A stretch of 64,000 nt of DNA. It comes from Sphingobium subterraneum (GTDB taxonomy: Bacteria > Pseudomonadota > Alphaproteobacteria > Sphingomonadales > Sphingomonadaceae). The translations under genes and the position numbers were made by a program. This document shows, in pieces, positions 32,602-41,422 of this stretch. The stretch's first letter is position 1. Every line of letters starts with the position of its first letter. The stretch is taken from contig NZ_JACIJP010000002.1 in the NCBI RefSeq assembly GCF_014199435.1, positions 62,001-126,000 on the forward strand. Reading direction: 5' to 3'. The notes under the pieces are model-generated. The model did no database searches. It had not been told where the DNA came from and saw only the letters and a program-made list of their open reading frames with translations.

Positions 32602-33960
32602 ATGGAGCGTAATCTGACAGACGAGGCGCAGGCCTCTCCCACATCCACTGCCCATCCGGCCGGGGCAGCCGCAGACTGGAGCTGGCGCAGCAACGGCTAT
32701 GCCTGGTGGGTGGTCGTCGTCCTCGCTCTCGCGCTGACGCTTTCGCTTATGGACCGGATGATCATGGCGCTGATGATCGCGCCGATCCAGCGCGATCTTG
32801 CCCTGTCCGATACGCAGGTCAGCCTGATCCATGGCTTTGCCTTCACCATTCTCTATGTCCTCGCGGGTTTCCCGCTGGGCCGGATCGCCGATCGCGGAAG
32901 CCGGCGATCGGTCGCGGGATTCAGCGTATTCGCCTGGAGTGTGATGACTGCATTGTGCGGGAGCGCCAGCAACGCGGTGCAGCTTTTTCTTGCCCGGATG
33001 GGTGTCGGAGTCGGCGAAGCGGGCCTGTCACCGGCCGCCATTTCGCTGATCAGCGACTATTTCCCGAAGAAAGAACGCGCCCGCCCGCTCGCTTTTCTGA
33101 CCATCGGAACCACGGCGGGTGCCGGAATCGCGATGATGATCGGCGGCAGCATCATCGCGATGGCGGGAAGCGCGCAGGATGTGGTTCTGCCGCTCTTCGG
33201 ACCGGTTCATACATGGCAGGCAGTGTTCATCATCCTCGGGGTCGCCGGGATGCTGTTCGCGGCAATATTCCTGACGGTACGCGAACCCCCGCGGTCGGAA
33301 CGCGCGACAACCGACGTCCTCCCCCGCACGGGCGAAGTCGCCGCGTTCATCATCGCCCGCCGCCGCTTTTACATCCCGCATTTTCTGGGGACCGCGATGG
33401 CGGTGCTGGTTCTTATCGGGTTTCATACCTGGATGCCGACCATGCTGATCCGCAGCTTCGGCTGGACCGCCGCGCAATCCGGCTACGCCTATGGTGCGAT
33501 CATCGCGCTGGGCGGCGTAACAGGCATTCTATGCTCGGGCTGGATCAGCGTGCGCCTCAACCGGCAGGGCCGCACGAATGTCGAAATCAGCCTCGTGCTC
33601 TGGTCGGCGCTGGGCGCGCTGCCGTTTCTGGCCATCGCACCGCTCATGCCGAGCGGCGCAGCCACGTTGGTGGTCATCTATCTCGGGATAGCATTGCTGA
33701 CCGTTCCGTCGGCGCTCGCTCCGACCATCTTGCAGGCGATCACACCCAATGAAATGCGGGCGCAGCTGTTCGCCGTCTATCTGCTGGTGATCTCGATCGG
33801 CGGCTATGCCCTCGGTCCGCTCGCGGTTGCGCTGATTACGGATAAGGTGCTGGGTGATCCGCTCCTGCTCCACCTCTCGCTGTCGGTTACCGCTGCCATC
33901 GGCCTTCCGGTGTCGGCGTTGCTGATGCGACGGGCGCGCTCGCAGACGTTGAAAGCCTAG
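32602..33960 (+). CDS. MFS transporter 1 (Spinster-like)
   Basis: A 452-residue inner-membrane carrier with 12 predicted helices. It has the MFS loop motif GRIADRGSRRSVAGFSVFAWS between helices 2 and 3, and LARMGVGVGEAGLSPAAISLISDYFPKKERARPLA, typical of the Spinster-like group often found in aromatic-catabolic loci of sphingomonads. Substrate unknown; uptake of the pathway compound across the inner membrane is likely (inference). ATG 32602 follows AGGAG; an in-frame start 25 codons earlier is less likely. A paralogue lies at 36752. Confidence 0.92.
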   Translation: MERNLTDEAQASPTSTAHPAGAAADWSWRSNGYAWWVVVVLALALTLSLMDRMIMALMIAPIQRDLALSDTQVSLIHGFAFTILYVLAGFPLGRIADRGSRRSVAGFSVFAWSVMTALCGSASNAVQLFLARMGVGVGEAGLSPAAISLISDYFPKKERARPLAFLTIGTTAGAGIAMMIGGSIIAMAGSAQDVVLPLFGPVHTWQAVFIILGVAGMLFAAIFLTVREPPRSERATTDVLPRTGEVAAFIIARRRFYIPHFLGTAMAVLVLIGFHTWMPTMLIRSFGWTAAQSGYAYGAIIALGGVTGILCSGWISVRLNRQGRTNVEISLVLWSALGALPFLAIAPLMPSGAATLVVIYLGIALLTVPSALAPTILQAITPNEMRAQLFAVYLLVISIGGYALGPLAVALITDKVLGDPLLLHLSLSVTAAIGLPVSALLMRRARSQTLKA

Positions 33961-33988
33961 CTGCGCCAAAAATAAAAAATTCTTGATC

Positions 33989-33998
33989 TACGATCTCA
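33989..33998. promoter_or_regulatory. GntR-box copy 7: TACGATCTCA upstream of the cupin-LLM operon
   Basis: The most divergent copy (two bases from the palindrome), but followed by CAGAATAGG as in other copies. It is 117 bp before the first cupin start, with no other gene in between. Confidence 0.65.
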
Positions 33999-34114
33999 GA
34001 ATAGGTTAGCGTCTGGCGTACCGTGATTCCAAAACAGTCTCGCTCCCTCGGTCGCCGGACTGCGAACGCAGGCAACGGCCATTCGTGGCGCTGTCCGGAA
34101 CGAAAGGAAACAGA

Positions 34115-34471
34115 ATGCCCAAAGTGGCGGTTGTCCATCTCGACGCGCTCGCGCCCACCCAACTGGATACGCCGTTCCATCGCGACGGGCTTGCTGTTCA
34201 CAAGCGCGCCATATCCCGGCAGGAGCACGGAGCGGAACGCCTGGACGCGGGATACAACGCTTACAAGGCGGGCATTAGCTTTGCCGTTCCCGCCGCGCCG
34301 GTCGAAGGCGTGTGCTACATTTTGTCCGGCGAGGGCATATTGGACGATGGCGAGCAACAGACGGCGCTCAGGCCCGGATCGTTCATCTTCCAGCCCGCAG
34401 GCTCGGCAGCCCACATAACGATCAGCACCGACATGGAATCGGTCTGCGTTTTCTCACCACCGAGGAATTGA
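34115..34471 (+). CDS. Small EutQ-like cupin (cupin 1)
   Basis: A 118-residue single cupin. The barrel contains RLDAGYNAYKAGI, VCYILSGEGILDDGEQQTALRPGSFIFQPAGSAAH and a final VCVFSPP strand. The same order (LDxGYN … CY … PxGA … C-x-F-x-P) occurs in the two larger cupins at 35902 and 44553, so all three are one paralogous set. Classical metal-binding histidines are mostly lacking, so it may bind ligand without metal or use other residues. ATG 34115 follows AAAGGA. It is first in a run with the LLM oxygenase. Confidence 0.8.
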   Translation: MPKVAVVHLDALAPTQLDTPFHRDGLAVHKRAISRQEHGAERLDAGYNAYKAGISFAVPAAPVEGVCYILSGEGILDDGEQQTALRPGSFIFQPAGSAAHITISTDMESVCVFSPPRN

Positions 34472-34532
34472 CCAGGAGGATGGCGCGGATGGGCGACACG
34501 ACCCCATCCTCCCATCATTGAGAGGATTGCAT

Positions 34533-35870
34533 ATGCAGAATGGAAAGATGCGGATCGGTGTTATTCTGGACGGGGTGGGAGGCTCCAACTGGGCCTGGCG
34601 GCGGCCCCATATCGCCGGGGATGCCAGCGTCAACATCGACAACTACATCCGCGAGGCCAAGCTGGCCGAGGCAGCGAAGGCGGACTTCATCTTCATCGCC
34701 GACACGCTTCACGTCACTCCTGATTCCTCGCCCCATTTTCTCAATCGGCTCGAGCCGCTGACCCTGCTGGGCGCGGTGGCGACGCACACGCGCCATATCG
34801 GTCTGGTTGCGACAATATCGACATCGTACACAGAACCGTTCACCGCCGCGCGGCAACTCGCCTCGCTCGACCTGATCAGCAAGGGCCGGGCGGGATGGAA
34901 TGTTGTGACATCCGGCATTGAAGGCGCGGCCCGCAATCACAGCCATTCGACCATGTCGAGCATCGAGGAACGCTATCGGCGCGCGGCCGAGCATGTCGAG
35001 GTGGCCAAGGGTCTCTGGGATTCGTGGGAAGACGATGCCTTCATCCGCGACAAGGACAGCGGTGTGTTTTACGATCGCTCAAAGCTCCACGCCCTCAACC
35101 ACAAGGGGGAATTCTTTCAGGTCGACGGTCCACTCAACATCGCACGATCGCCACAGGGCCATCCCGTGCTGTTTCAGGCCGGAGCCTCGGACGGCGGACG
35201 CGATCTAGCGGCGCGGACCGCCGACGCGATCTTCGGGATCCCGAAAACGATCGAGGCCGCGAAGGAATTTTTCGACGACGTGAAAGCGCGCGCGGTGACC
35301 TACGGCCGCAAACCGGATGACATCATCTTCCTCGCGGCGATGGATGCCATCGTCGGGGAAACGGAAGAGGACGCAGAACGCAAATACCGCGAAGCATGCG
35401 AATTCGTGCGGTATGAAGACGCGGTGAAGTGGCTGGGCTTCTTCTTCAGCTCACACGATTTCCTGCAATATGACCCCGATGCGCCGTTCCCGGACATCGG
35501 CGACGTCGGCGACAACAGCTATCGCAGCATCAGCGACTTCATCAAGACAATCGCCCGCACGGAACGACTGACCCTGCGCGATGTCGCCCGCCGCTTCGCC
35601 ATTCCCCGCACCGACTTCATCGGCAGCGCGGAAAAGGTCGCGGACGCGTGTGAGAACTGGTTCCGCAAGGGGGCCGTCTCGGGTTTCAACGTGGGCAGCT
35701 CGGTCGGCAGGGTCGAGGACTTCCTCGAACTCGTTGTACCGATCCTCCGCAAGCGCGGTCTGTTCCGCGAAGAATATGAGTTTGAAACCTTCCGCGCCAA
35801 CATGGGCCTTCCAACGGTCGTCAATCGCTACACGGCCCAAGCCGCGGCGCGCGAAGCGCTGTCGGCTTGA
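34533..35870 (+). CDS. LLM-class flavin-dependent monooxygenase (NtaA/SnaA/DszA group)
   Basis: A 445-residue member of the bacterial luciferase-like family. The nitrilotriacetate/sulfone monooxygenase pattern is clear: DNYIREAKLAEAAKADFIFIADTLHV, TRHIGLVATISTSYTEPFTAARQLASLDLISKGRAGWNVVTS and GHPVLFQAGASDGGRDLAARTADAIFG. These enzymes use reduced FMN supplied by a separate reductase and oxygenate C-S, C-N or ring carbons. No flavin reductase gene is seen near by. ATG 34533 has GAGAGGATT upstream. It lies 61 bp after cupin 1 and 31 bp before cupin 2. Confidence 0.92.
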   Translation: MQNGKMRIGVILDGVGGSNWAWRRPHIAGDASVNIDNYIREAKLAEAAKADFIFIADTLHVTPDSSPHFLNRLEPLTLLGAVATHTRHIGLVATISTSYTEPFTAARQLASLDLISKGRAGWNVVTSGIEGAARNHSHSTMSSIEERYRRAAEHVEVAKGLWDSWEDDAFIRDKDSGVFYDRSKLHALNHKGEFFQVDGPLNIARSPQGHPVLFQAGASDGGRDLAARTADAIFGIPKTIEAAKEFFDDVKARAVTYGRKPDDIIFLAAMDAIVGETEEDAERKYREACEFVRYEDAVKWLGFFFSSHDFLQYDPDAPFPDIGDVGDNSYRSISDFIKTIARTERLTLRDVARRFAIPRTDFIGSAEKVADACENWFRKGAVSGFNVGSSVGRVEDFLELVVPILRKRGLFREEYEFETFRANMGLPTVVNRYTAQAAAREALSA

Positions 35871-35901
35871 GCCGCATCCTGATGGGAAAGGCCCCCTTGC
35901 C

Positions 35902-36663
35902 ATGAAGATCATCCGGCCGGAAGACGTGGAACCGACGATCAATCCGAACGCGGCCGAACATCGGGACGGGACGCATGTCCACCGGCGTATCTTGTCCCAT
36001 CCGCACGGGGGTCCTGCCACGCTGGACCTCGGCTATAATGTCTCCCGGGTCGAACTCGACGTCCAGATACCGTATGCCTACAACAGGGACGAGTTCTGCT
36101 ACAATGTGCAGGGCAGCGTGCGCGCCGAAAGCGACGGTGCGGTCGTCGATGCCCGGCAGGGCCTGTTCATGTGGCGACCGGCCGGGGCCGCGACGCAGCG
36201 CATCGCAACATTCGGGGACTACATCTCAATCTGCGCCTTTGCCCCGGCCCGAACCGATGCCTGGAGCCATCGCCTGCCTGCCGAGGAGGTCGGCAAATGG
36301 GATGGCGATCCCGACAAGAAGCCGCGCCTCACCTTTCGTGCGTGGGAGGATGTCGAGCCGGAAGCGTCCGGTGATGACAGCCCCTCTGTCGGTGCGGACG
36401 TTCGGCATATCTTCGACACACCCCGCATGCAGGTCACCCGCGTAACCCTTTCGCGCGATACCCGGCTGCCGATCGGCAAGCGCGGCCGCGAAGACATCTA
36501 CTGGCTCGAAAGCGGCACCGTGTCCGCCTCGGCAGGAACGGAAACATTGACCTGGCGGCCCGGAGAATTTCTTCAGGTACGGCCGGGCGATACGGTCGAC
36601 GCCTTCGAAGCGCTGGACGACGCCTGCTTCCTGCGCTGGTCCGCTCCGGCCGCCCTCGGTTGA
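35902..36663 (+). CDS. Double cupin, EutQ-like, cytosolic (cupin 2)
   Basis: A 253-residue protein with two cupin barrels (about residues 30-125 and 150-245). Its first barrel shares LDLGYN, IPYAYNRDEFCYNVQG, FMWRPAGAA and ICAFAPARTDA with the exported cupin 3, including the following HRLPAEEVGKWDGDPDKKPR. No signal peptide is visible. Function unknown; the strict sharing of the linker segment suggests a common substrate-binding or enzymatic role rather than a mere fold similarity. It lies between the LLM oxygenase and MFS transporter 2. Confidence 0.8.
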   Translation: MKIIRPEDVEPTINPNAAEHRDGTHVHRRILSHPHGGPATLDLGYNVSRVELDVQIPYAYNRDEFCYNVQGSVRAESDGAVVDARQGLFMWRPAGAATQRIATFGDYISICAFAPARTDAWSHRLPAEEVGKWDGDPDKKPRLTFRAWEDVEPEASGDDSPSVGADVRHIFDTPRMQVTRVTLSRDTRLPIGKRGREDIYWLESGTVSASAGTETLTWRPGEFLQVRPGDTVDAFEALDDACFLRWSAPAALG

Positions 36664-36751
36664 CGGTGGCCGCCCTCCCCAAGCCCTCTCGTTTTCGGCA
36701 ATCGCCAGCGGCCACGCCGTGCCCGATTGCCGTCACCACAAGGAATTCCAT

Positions 36752-38047
36752 TTGAGCCAGGGAAAGGGCGTTGGCCATCGGAAGCTGGGGGGAGGAATCG
36801 CCCTTGTCCTGACGCTCACCCTCTTGAATACGATCAATTATACGGACCGGGCGCTGATCTCCATATTGGCGCAGCCGATAAAGGCGGACCTGCATCTCTC
36901 CGATCTGCAGATCGGCCTGCTGAGCGGCTTCGCATTCGCACTGGTCTATTCGGTGCTCGCGCTCCCGCTATCGCGGATCATTGACCGGGGCTATCACAAG
37001 GTCGCCATTATCGGGTCGACCATTACATGGTCGATCATGACCGCACTCGGGGGTTTTGCGAACAGCTTTTGGTCACTGGCCGCCATGCGCATCGGCGTTG
37101 CGCTGGGTGAGGCCAGCCTCCATCCCGCCAGCCATTCGCTCATCAGCCTTCGCTTGCCGGTCTCCGCACGCGGCAAAGCCTTGGCCCTGTTTTCGATGGG
37201 TCTGCCGCTGGGTGTTGGTCTCGGCTCGTTCTTCGGGGGATGGCTCAGCGACGATCATGGCTGGCGGACCGCATTTCTGGTGCTTGGCCCGGTCGGCCTG
37301 CTCACCGTGCCCCTGCTGCTCTTCGTGCTGCCCTCCACCCGCGAACAGGTGCAGGCGCAGGCCAGCGCGCCCGTGTCAAACGGCAAATTCTCCGACTTGA
37401 CGAGCGCCCTCGCGCTCTTGTGGAAGCGCCCGGTATTCCGGTTTCTCTTCGTGGGACAGGCAATCATTTCGATGTTCGGCTTCTCGCTTACCGCCTTCGT
37501 CGGAGCCTTTTTCATGCGGGTGCATGGCTGGTCGGCACTGCAGACGGGATCGTTCATCGCCTTTTCCAACGGCCTGGGCGGATCGATCGGCCTGCTGCTG
37601 GGCGGTGTGGTCTTCGACTTCGTCGGTAAACGATGGCCGCGTATCCAGATGCTGCCCATCGCCGCCGCGCTGCTGTTGTCCGGAAGCCTGGCCATCCTCG
37701 CATGGCTGGTCCCAAGTTCGCCCGCCAGCGCGGTGTGCGCCTTCCTGGCAACGTTCCTCTACCTCTCCGCGGCGGTCCCGCCCATCGCAATGGCGCAAAG
37801 CGTTGCCGAGCCGCATATGCGCGCTACTGCCTCCGCGCTGATGACGCTGAGCGCCAGCCTGATTGGCGCGACCGCGGGTCCGCTTCTGGTCGGCGCGACG
37901 AGCGATTTTCTGACCCCGATATACGGTGCCCGCGGCATTGCCTGGGCACTGGTTGGGATATCCTGTTCGCAGCTCGCGGGCGCCTACTGCTTCTGGCGCG
38001 CAGGCCGCAGCCGCGCGCAGGACGGACACACGCCCCCATCGGCTTAG
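36752..38047 (+). CDS. MFS transporter 2
   Basis: A 431-residue carrier with 12 helices. It has TLLNTINYTDRALISILAQPIKADLHLSDLQIGLLSGFAFALVYS and MRIGVALGEASLHPASHSLISLRLPVSARGKALALFSMG, the same Spinster-like group as MFS 1. I prefer the TTG start at 36752, seven bases after AAGGA; a GTG 11 codons upstream lacks a ribosome-binding site. It ends the cupin-LLM-cupin run and converges on the sulfate-exporter-like gene. Confidence 0.9.
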   Translation: MSQGKGVGHRKLGGGIALVLTLTLLNTINYTDRALISILAQPIKADLHLSDLQIGLLSGFAFALVYSVLALPLSRIIDRGYHKVAIIGSTITWSIMTALGGFANSFWSLAAMRIGVALGEASLHPASHSLISLRLPVSARGKALALFSMGLPLGVGLGSFFGGWLSDDHGWRTAFLVLGPVGLLTVPLLLFVLPSTREQVQAQASAPVSNGKFSDLTSALALLWKRPVFRFLFVGQAIISMFGFSLTAFVGAFFMRVHGWSALQTGSFIAFSNGLGGSIGLLLGGVVFDFVGKRWPRIQMLPIAAALLLSGSLAILAWLVPSSPASAVCAFLATFLYLSAAVPPIAMAQSVAEPHMRATASALMTLSASLIGATAGPLLVGATSDFLTPIYGARGIAWALVGISCSQLAGAYCFWRAGRSRAQDGHTPPSA

Positions 38048-38077
38048 CGCAGCACGACGCGTAGCGGTTGCGCGTGC

Positions 38078-39175
38078 CTATCTTATAACGAACAGAGCGG
38101 CCGCCAGCGAGAGAAGGAACGCAACGACGGTCGCCGCGCCGATAACGATCAGCGGCTTTCTCCCGGCCTCCAGCAACTGCGGCAGCGGAGAGCGGATCGC
38201 CGTGGCGGTCACGGCCGCCGCAAGCAAGGCGGTTGCGGCCTTGACGCTGACGGTCGACACCAGGGCGGGCAACACGCCACAGCTGTTGACGCCCGCCAGC
38301 AGAAAAAAGCCGACCACAAACCAGGGCACGCCGATCCGCCCGGCCCCGGCGCTCCGACCGGTCAGGACAAACGCGACAATCGCAAGCACAGGCGCCAGCA
38401 AGGCCACGCGCGTCAACTTGACGATCGCCGAGGTCTGACCGGCCCCTTCCGAAAAACTGTACCCGGCACCGATCGACTGGGCGACATCATGGATCGACGC
38501 GCCCATCAGAAAGCCCGCCGAGAGGTCAGACAGCATCAGAAGATGGGCGATGATCGGGTACAGCACCTGCGCGGAAGCGCTCATCGCCGCAATGCCGATC
38601 AACACCAAGGTAAGTTGCGCCTCGCTTACCCGCTTTTCGCCGAGCGTCGTGCTCAATGCCATGGCCGCGCTGGCACCGCATATCGCGACCGCTCCTCCCG
38701 CGAGCACGCCGAACGCGCTGTCAAACCCCATCAGGCGCGCAGCCAGAAGGCCTGTACCGATCGTCACTGCGACGATCGCCACGATGCAGAGCAGCGCCTC
38801 CGGCCCCAGATCCGCAACCTGACCGAGAGTGACACGCGCGCCGACCAACACGATCCCCCAGCGCAGCAGGGTGCGCGACGCAAAAACCAGCCCCGCCTCT
38901 AACCGGGCGTCGGATGACAGGAAGTTGAGAGCAAGGCCCAACAGCAGCGCCATCAGGGTCAGCGGCGCGCCGTAATGGTCCGATATGAAGCCGGCCGCCA
39001 GCGTACCCAGTGCGACAACGGTGAGACCGGGCACAGTGGCCCGCCACCGACGCGGCTCGGCCGCGGGGACGTCGCCATAGAGATCGGCTGCCATCATGCG
39101 ATGTGTGGGGGAGAGGGACAGGGTCAGCGCCTCATCACGCGTAAGCGGTGCCGGAATGCGCCGTTGTGGGCTCAT
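38078..39175 (-). CDS. YeiH-type putative sulfate exporter family transporter
   Basis: A 365-residue membrane protein with about ten helices of the CHP698/YeiH (PSE) family. The core motifs are FDSAFGVLAGGAVAICGASAAMA and GFLMGASIHDVAQSIGAGYSFSEGAGQTSAIVKLTRV. Members (TauZ, SuyZ) are found in sulfonate-catabolic loci and are thought to release sulfate or sulfite; others have unrelated contexts. ATG 39175 is preferred over a Met 17 codons earlier. No GntR box precedes it, so it may not belong to the regulon; the adjacent Lrp gene could control it. Confidence 0.88.
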   Translation of the reverse strand: MSPQRRIPAPLTRDEALTLSLSPTHRMMAADLYGDVPAAEPRRWRATVPGLTVVALGTLAAGFISDHYGAPLTLMALLLGLALNFLSSDARLEAGLVFASRTLLRWGIVLVGARVTLGQVADLGPEALLCIVAIVAVTIGTGLLAARLMGFDSAFGVLAGGAVAICGASAAMALSTTLGEKRVSEAQLTLVLIGIAAMSASAQVLYPIIAHLLMLSDLSAGFLMGASIHDVAQSIGAGYSFSEGAGQTSAIVKLTRVALLAPVLAIVAFVLTGRSAGAGRIGVPWFVVGFFLLAGVNSCGVLPALVSTVSVKAATALLAAAVTATAIRSPLPQLLEAGRKPLIVIGAATVVAFLLSLAAALFVIR

Positions 39176-39270
39176 GGCGCATGGAACGTCCCGTTTCTTT
39201 CCGCACGGGTTCGGCCTGCGCGACATGTTTCTTGGTACTGGTCAATCGCGTCATCGACAGCTCCGGCGCC

Positions 39271-39519
39271 CTAATCCTGAGGAGCCGGCAGCGCTTCTCC
39301 ATCCCCGGCAGATTTCACCCGCTTCACGACCATGCGCTCATGCAGGCGCCGGACAACATCACTACCGGTCCGGACAAACAATGCGGGCACAACGGCGTGC
39401 AGCACGCACGCGATCCCGCCCACGATCATGGCCGCACCGAAGCCGCAGGCGGCGACAAAATGCTCCCCATAGCTCTCCCGAACGGCCCGTGGATGATCGA
39501 GAAACAGTCGATCCAACAT
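39271..39519 (-). CDS. DUF6356-type small membrane protein
   Basis: An 82-residue protein, MLDRLFLDHPRAVRESYGEHF…, with one or two hydrophobic segments (ACGFGAAMIVGGIACVLHAVVPALF) and the ending VRTGSDVVRRLHERMV. This pattern is the small DUF6356 family that I associate with sphingomonads; no function is known. ATG 39519 has AAGGAGAT upstream, an excellent ribosome-binding site. Confidence 0.78.
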   Translation of the reverse strand: MLDRLFLDHPRAVRESYGEHFVAACGFGAAMIVGGIACVLHAVVPALFVRTGSDVVRRLHERMVVKRVKSAGDGEALPAPQD

Positions 39520-39632
39520 TTTATCTCCTTCGCTGTCATGCACGGAATTTAGCTTCAATCTCCGGCAACATATTTCTTTTTTTCCTCGAGTTTACCCATT
39601 AATGTGGATGAAATTTTACGGATTGGCCTATT

Positions 39633-40103
39633 ATGCAGAATTTTGTTCTTGACGCCTTCGACCGGAAAATTCTTACAATCCTGCAAAATGATGCCACTTT
39701 GTCGGTATCCGAAATCGCCGAACGTGTAGGATTGTCTCAGACCCCCTGCTGGAAACGCATAAAACGGCTCGAGCAGGAGGGGGTCATCGACCGCCGGGTT
39801 GCGATCCTTAATCCGGAACGCCTTGGCCTCCATGTGACGGTGATTGTCGCCGTTCGCACTTCGCATCACAGCGACGAATGGCTGCAAACCTTTGCCGACG
39901 GTGTCTCGCAAATTCCCGAAGTCGTCGAATTCTACCGCATGAGCGGGGACGTCGACTATCTTTTAAAGGTCGTGGCGCGGGATATCGCCGACTACGACCG
40001 GATCTACCGAAAGCTGACCAAGGTCGCTCCCCTCCACGATGTGAGTTCCTCGTTCGCGATGCAGGAGATCAAATCGACAACGGCTCTTCCTCTGGGAAGC
40101 TGA
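39633..40103 (+). CDS. Lrp/AsnC-family regulator 2
   Basis: A 156-residue Lrp-type protein with helix-turn-helix LSVSEIAERVGLSQTPCWKRIKRLEQEGVIDRRVAILN and a RAM domain (EVVEFYRMSGDVDYLLKVVARDIADYDRIY). It ends EIKSTTALPLGS, nearly identical in pattern to the bkd-linked regulator, so they are paralogues. It is divergent from the DUF6356/YeiH-like genes (114 bp apart) and may regulate them or an amino-acid-linked step. Its own gap shows no palindrome. Confidence 0.88.
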   Translation: MQNFVLDAFDRKILTILQNDATLSVSEIAERVGLSQTPCWKRIKRLEQEGVIDRRVAILNPERLGLHVTVIVAVRTSHHSDEWLQTFADGVSQIPEVVEFYRMSGDVDYLLKVVARDIADYDRIYRKLTKVAPLHDVSSSFAMQEIKSTTALPLGS

Positions 40104-40168
40104 CGCCGGGCGCCTTCGCCAGGAATTTAAATTTTCCGGCGAAAAACGGCACTTGACATCCTTATTTA

Positions 40169-40178
40169 TGAGATCTCA
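40169..40178. promoter_or_regulatory. GntR-box copy 8: TGAGATCTCA upstream of alpha/beta hydrolase 2
   Basis: TTGACA at 40153-40158 followed after 18 bases by CACAAT (40177-40182); the box fills the spacer and touches the -10. The start codon is about 40 bp downstream. The downstream flank CACAATA is shared with copies 9 and 10. Confidence 0.85.
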
Positions 40179-40216
40179 CAATAGGAGCTACTTGAGGCAT
40201 CGCATCGGAGTAGCCA

Positions 40217-41422
40217 GTGATCGACTATTTTCCGGGACAATATTGGCCGAACCTGCTGCTGTGCAATACTCTTGCGTCGGGTGTTCCGGTGGGCGATCTG
40301 GACGACGGTCTGCGCAAGGCGCAGGCGGTCCTCAAGGCAGGCTCACCGCCGGAATCTCCAGAATTTCCGGCCGCCGCCGCCGAGGGACTGAATGCCGTGG
40401 CGGACCGGCTGGAACGCATGATCGCTGCCGATCTGGCGCTGGGCCGTTCCTTGAGCGCAGGCAATAAGCTGCTCCGGCAAGCCGCGATCCTCGACTGCCT
40501 CGGCTGGTTCATGACGGACTTCTACAACCCCATGAAGCTGACGACGTTCGACCGTGCCCGCGCAGCGTTCAAGAAAGGGTTGGCGCTGAGCGGGGCACCG
40601 CACAGCCGCTCGGAATTTTTCCAGATCCCGTTTGAGGGCGTGATGCTCGACGCGCTGTTCACGCCATCCGAAACGGACGGGCCATCGCCCGTTGTCATTC
40701 ACCTTAACGGCACGCATAGCCAGATAGAATGGCAGTATTTCATCGGCATCGCGCCCCAGCTGGCCAAGCGCGGTATTGCTTCGATCGCGCTCGACCATCC
40801 CGGGAGCGGATCGGCACGTTACCACCTTGGACTGAAATATCGCCCTGATCCAGAAAGTTACACGATTGCCACAATCAACGAAGTGACCCGGCGATCCGAT
40901 ATCGACGCGGAACGAATCGGCGTCTGCGGAAGCAGCTTCGGCGGTATTTTCGCGCTTATGGCGACCGCGCGGATCCCGCGCATCAAGGCATGCGTATCCT
41001 GGTCACCCGGCTACGGCTTTCCCACGCACCGCTATTTCGCGCATGGGCGACCATCCGACCCCGGGCCACTGGCCACACCCTATGAGGAAGGCCGCGCCAA
41101 ACAACAGCGCTGGGCGTACGGCGCCATCGACAATCAGCAGCTGTACGACAAGATGCAGTCCTACAGCGTGCAGAACGATGTCCCGAAAATCAACGTGCCG
41201 TTGCTCGTCGTGGCGGGACTGAACGACCCGCAAACGCCTGCGGCCCACGCAGAACGCATCGTGCTGGAGGCGACCGGCAGCCCGCGCGCGGAGCTCCTCA
41301 CCATCGGCCCCGATATCGGGGGCGACCTGCACTGCAATGTCGACAATCCGGCCACCGCCGTCGACGCCATAAGCGACTGGTTTACCGACATATTTCATAC
41401 ACGCCCGGAAGGCAGAGCCTGA
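40217..41422 (+). CDS. Alpha/beta hydrolase 2, paralogue of hydrolase 1
   Basis: A 401-residue enzyme beginning with GTG (MIDYFPGQYWPNLLL…). A helical cap spans residues 1-130 and a hydrolase core follows: nucleophile Ser240 in GSSFGG, Asp337 in LNDPQTP and His372 in DLHCN. Same architecture and start pattern as hydrolase 1 but clearly diverged, which suggests two successive or two substrate-specific cleavages. The oxyanion strand VVIHLNGTHSQ matches IFLNGFDS in hydrolase 1. Its stop overlaps the next start (TGATG), so the following exported protein is co-translated. Confidence 0.85.
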   Translation: MIDYFPGQYWPNLLLCNTLASGVPVGDLDDGLRKAQAVLKAGSPPESPEFPAAAAEGLNAVADRLERMIAADLALGRSLSAGNKLLRQAAILDCLGWFMTDFYNPMKLTTFDRARAAFKKGLALSGAPHSRSEFFQIPFEGVMLDALFTPSETDGPSPVVIHLNGTHSQIEWQYFIGIAPQLAKRGIASIALDHPGSGSARYHLGLKYRPDPESYTIATINEVTRRSDIDAERIGVCGSSFGGIFALMATARIPRIKACVSWSPGYGFPTHRYFAHGRPSDPGPLATPYEEGRAKQQRWAYGAIDNQQLYDKMQSYSVQNDVPKINVPLLVVAGLNDPQTPAAHAERIVLEATGSPRAELLTIGPDIGGDLHCNVDNPATAVDAISDWFTDIFHTRPEGRA

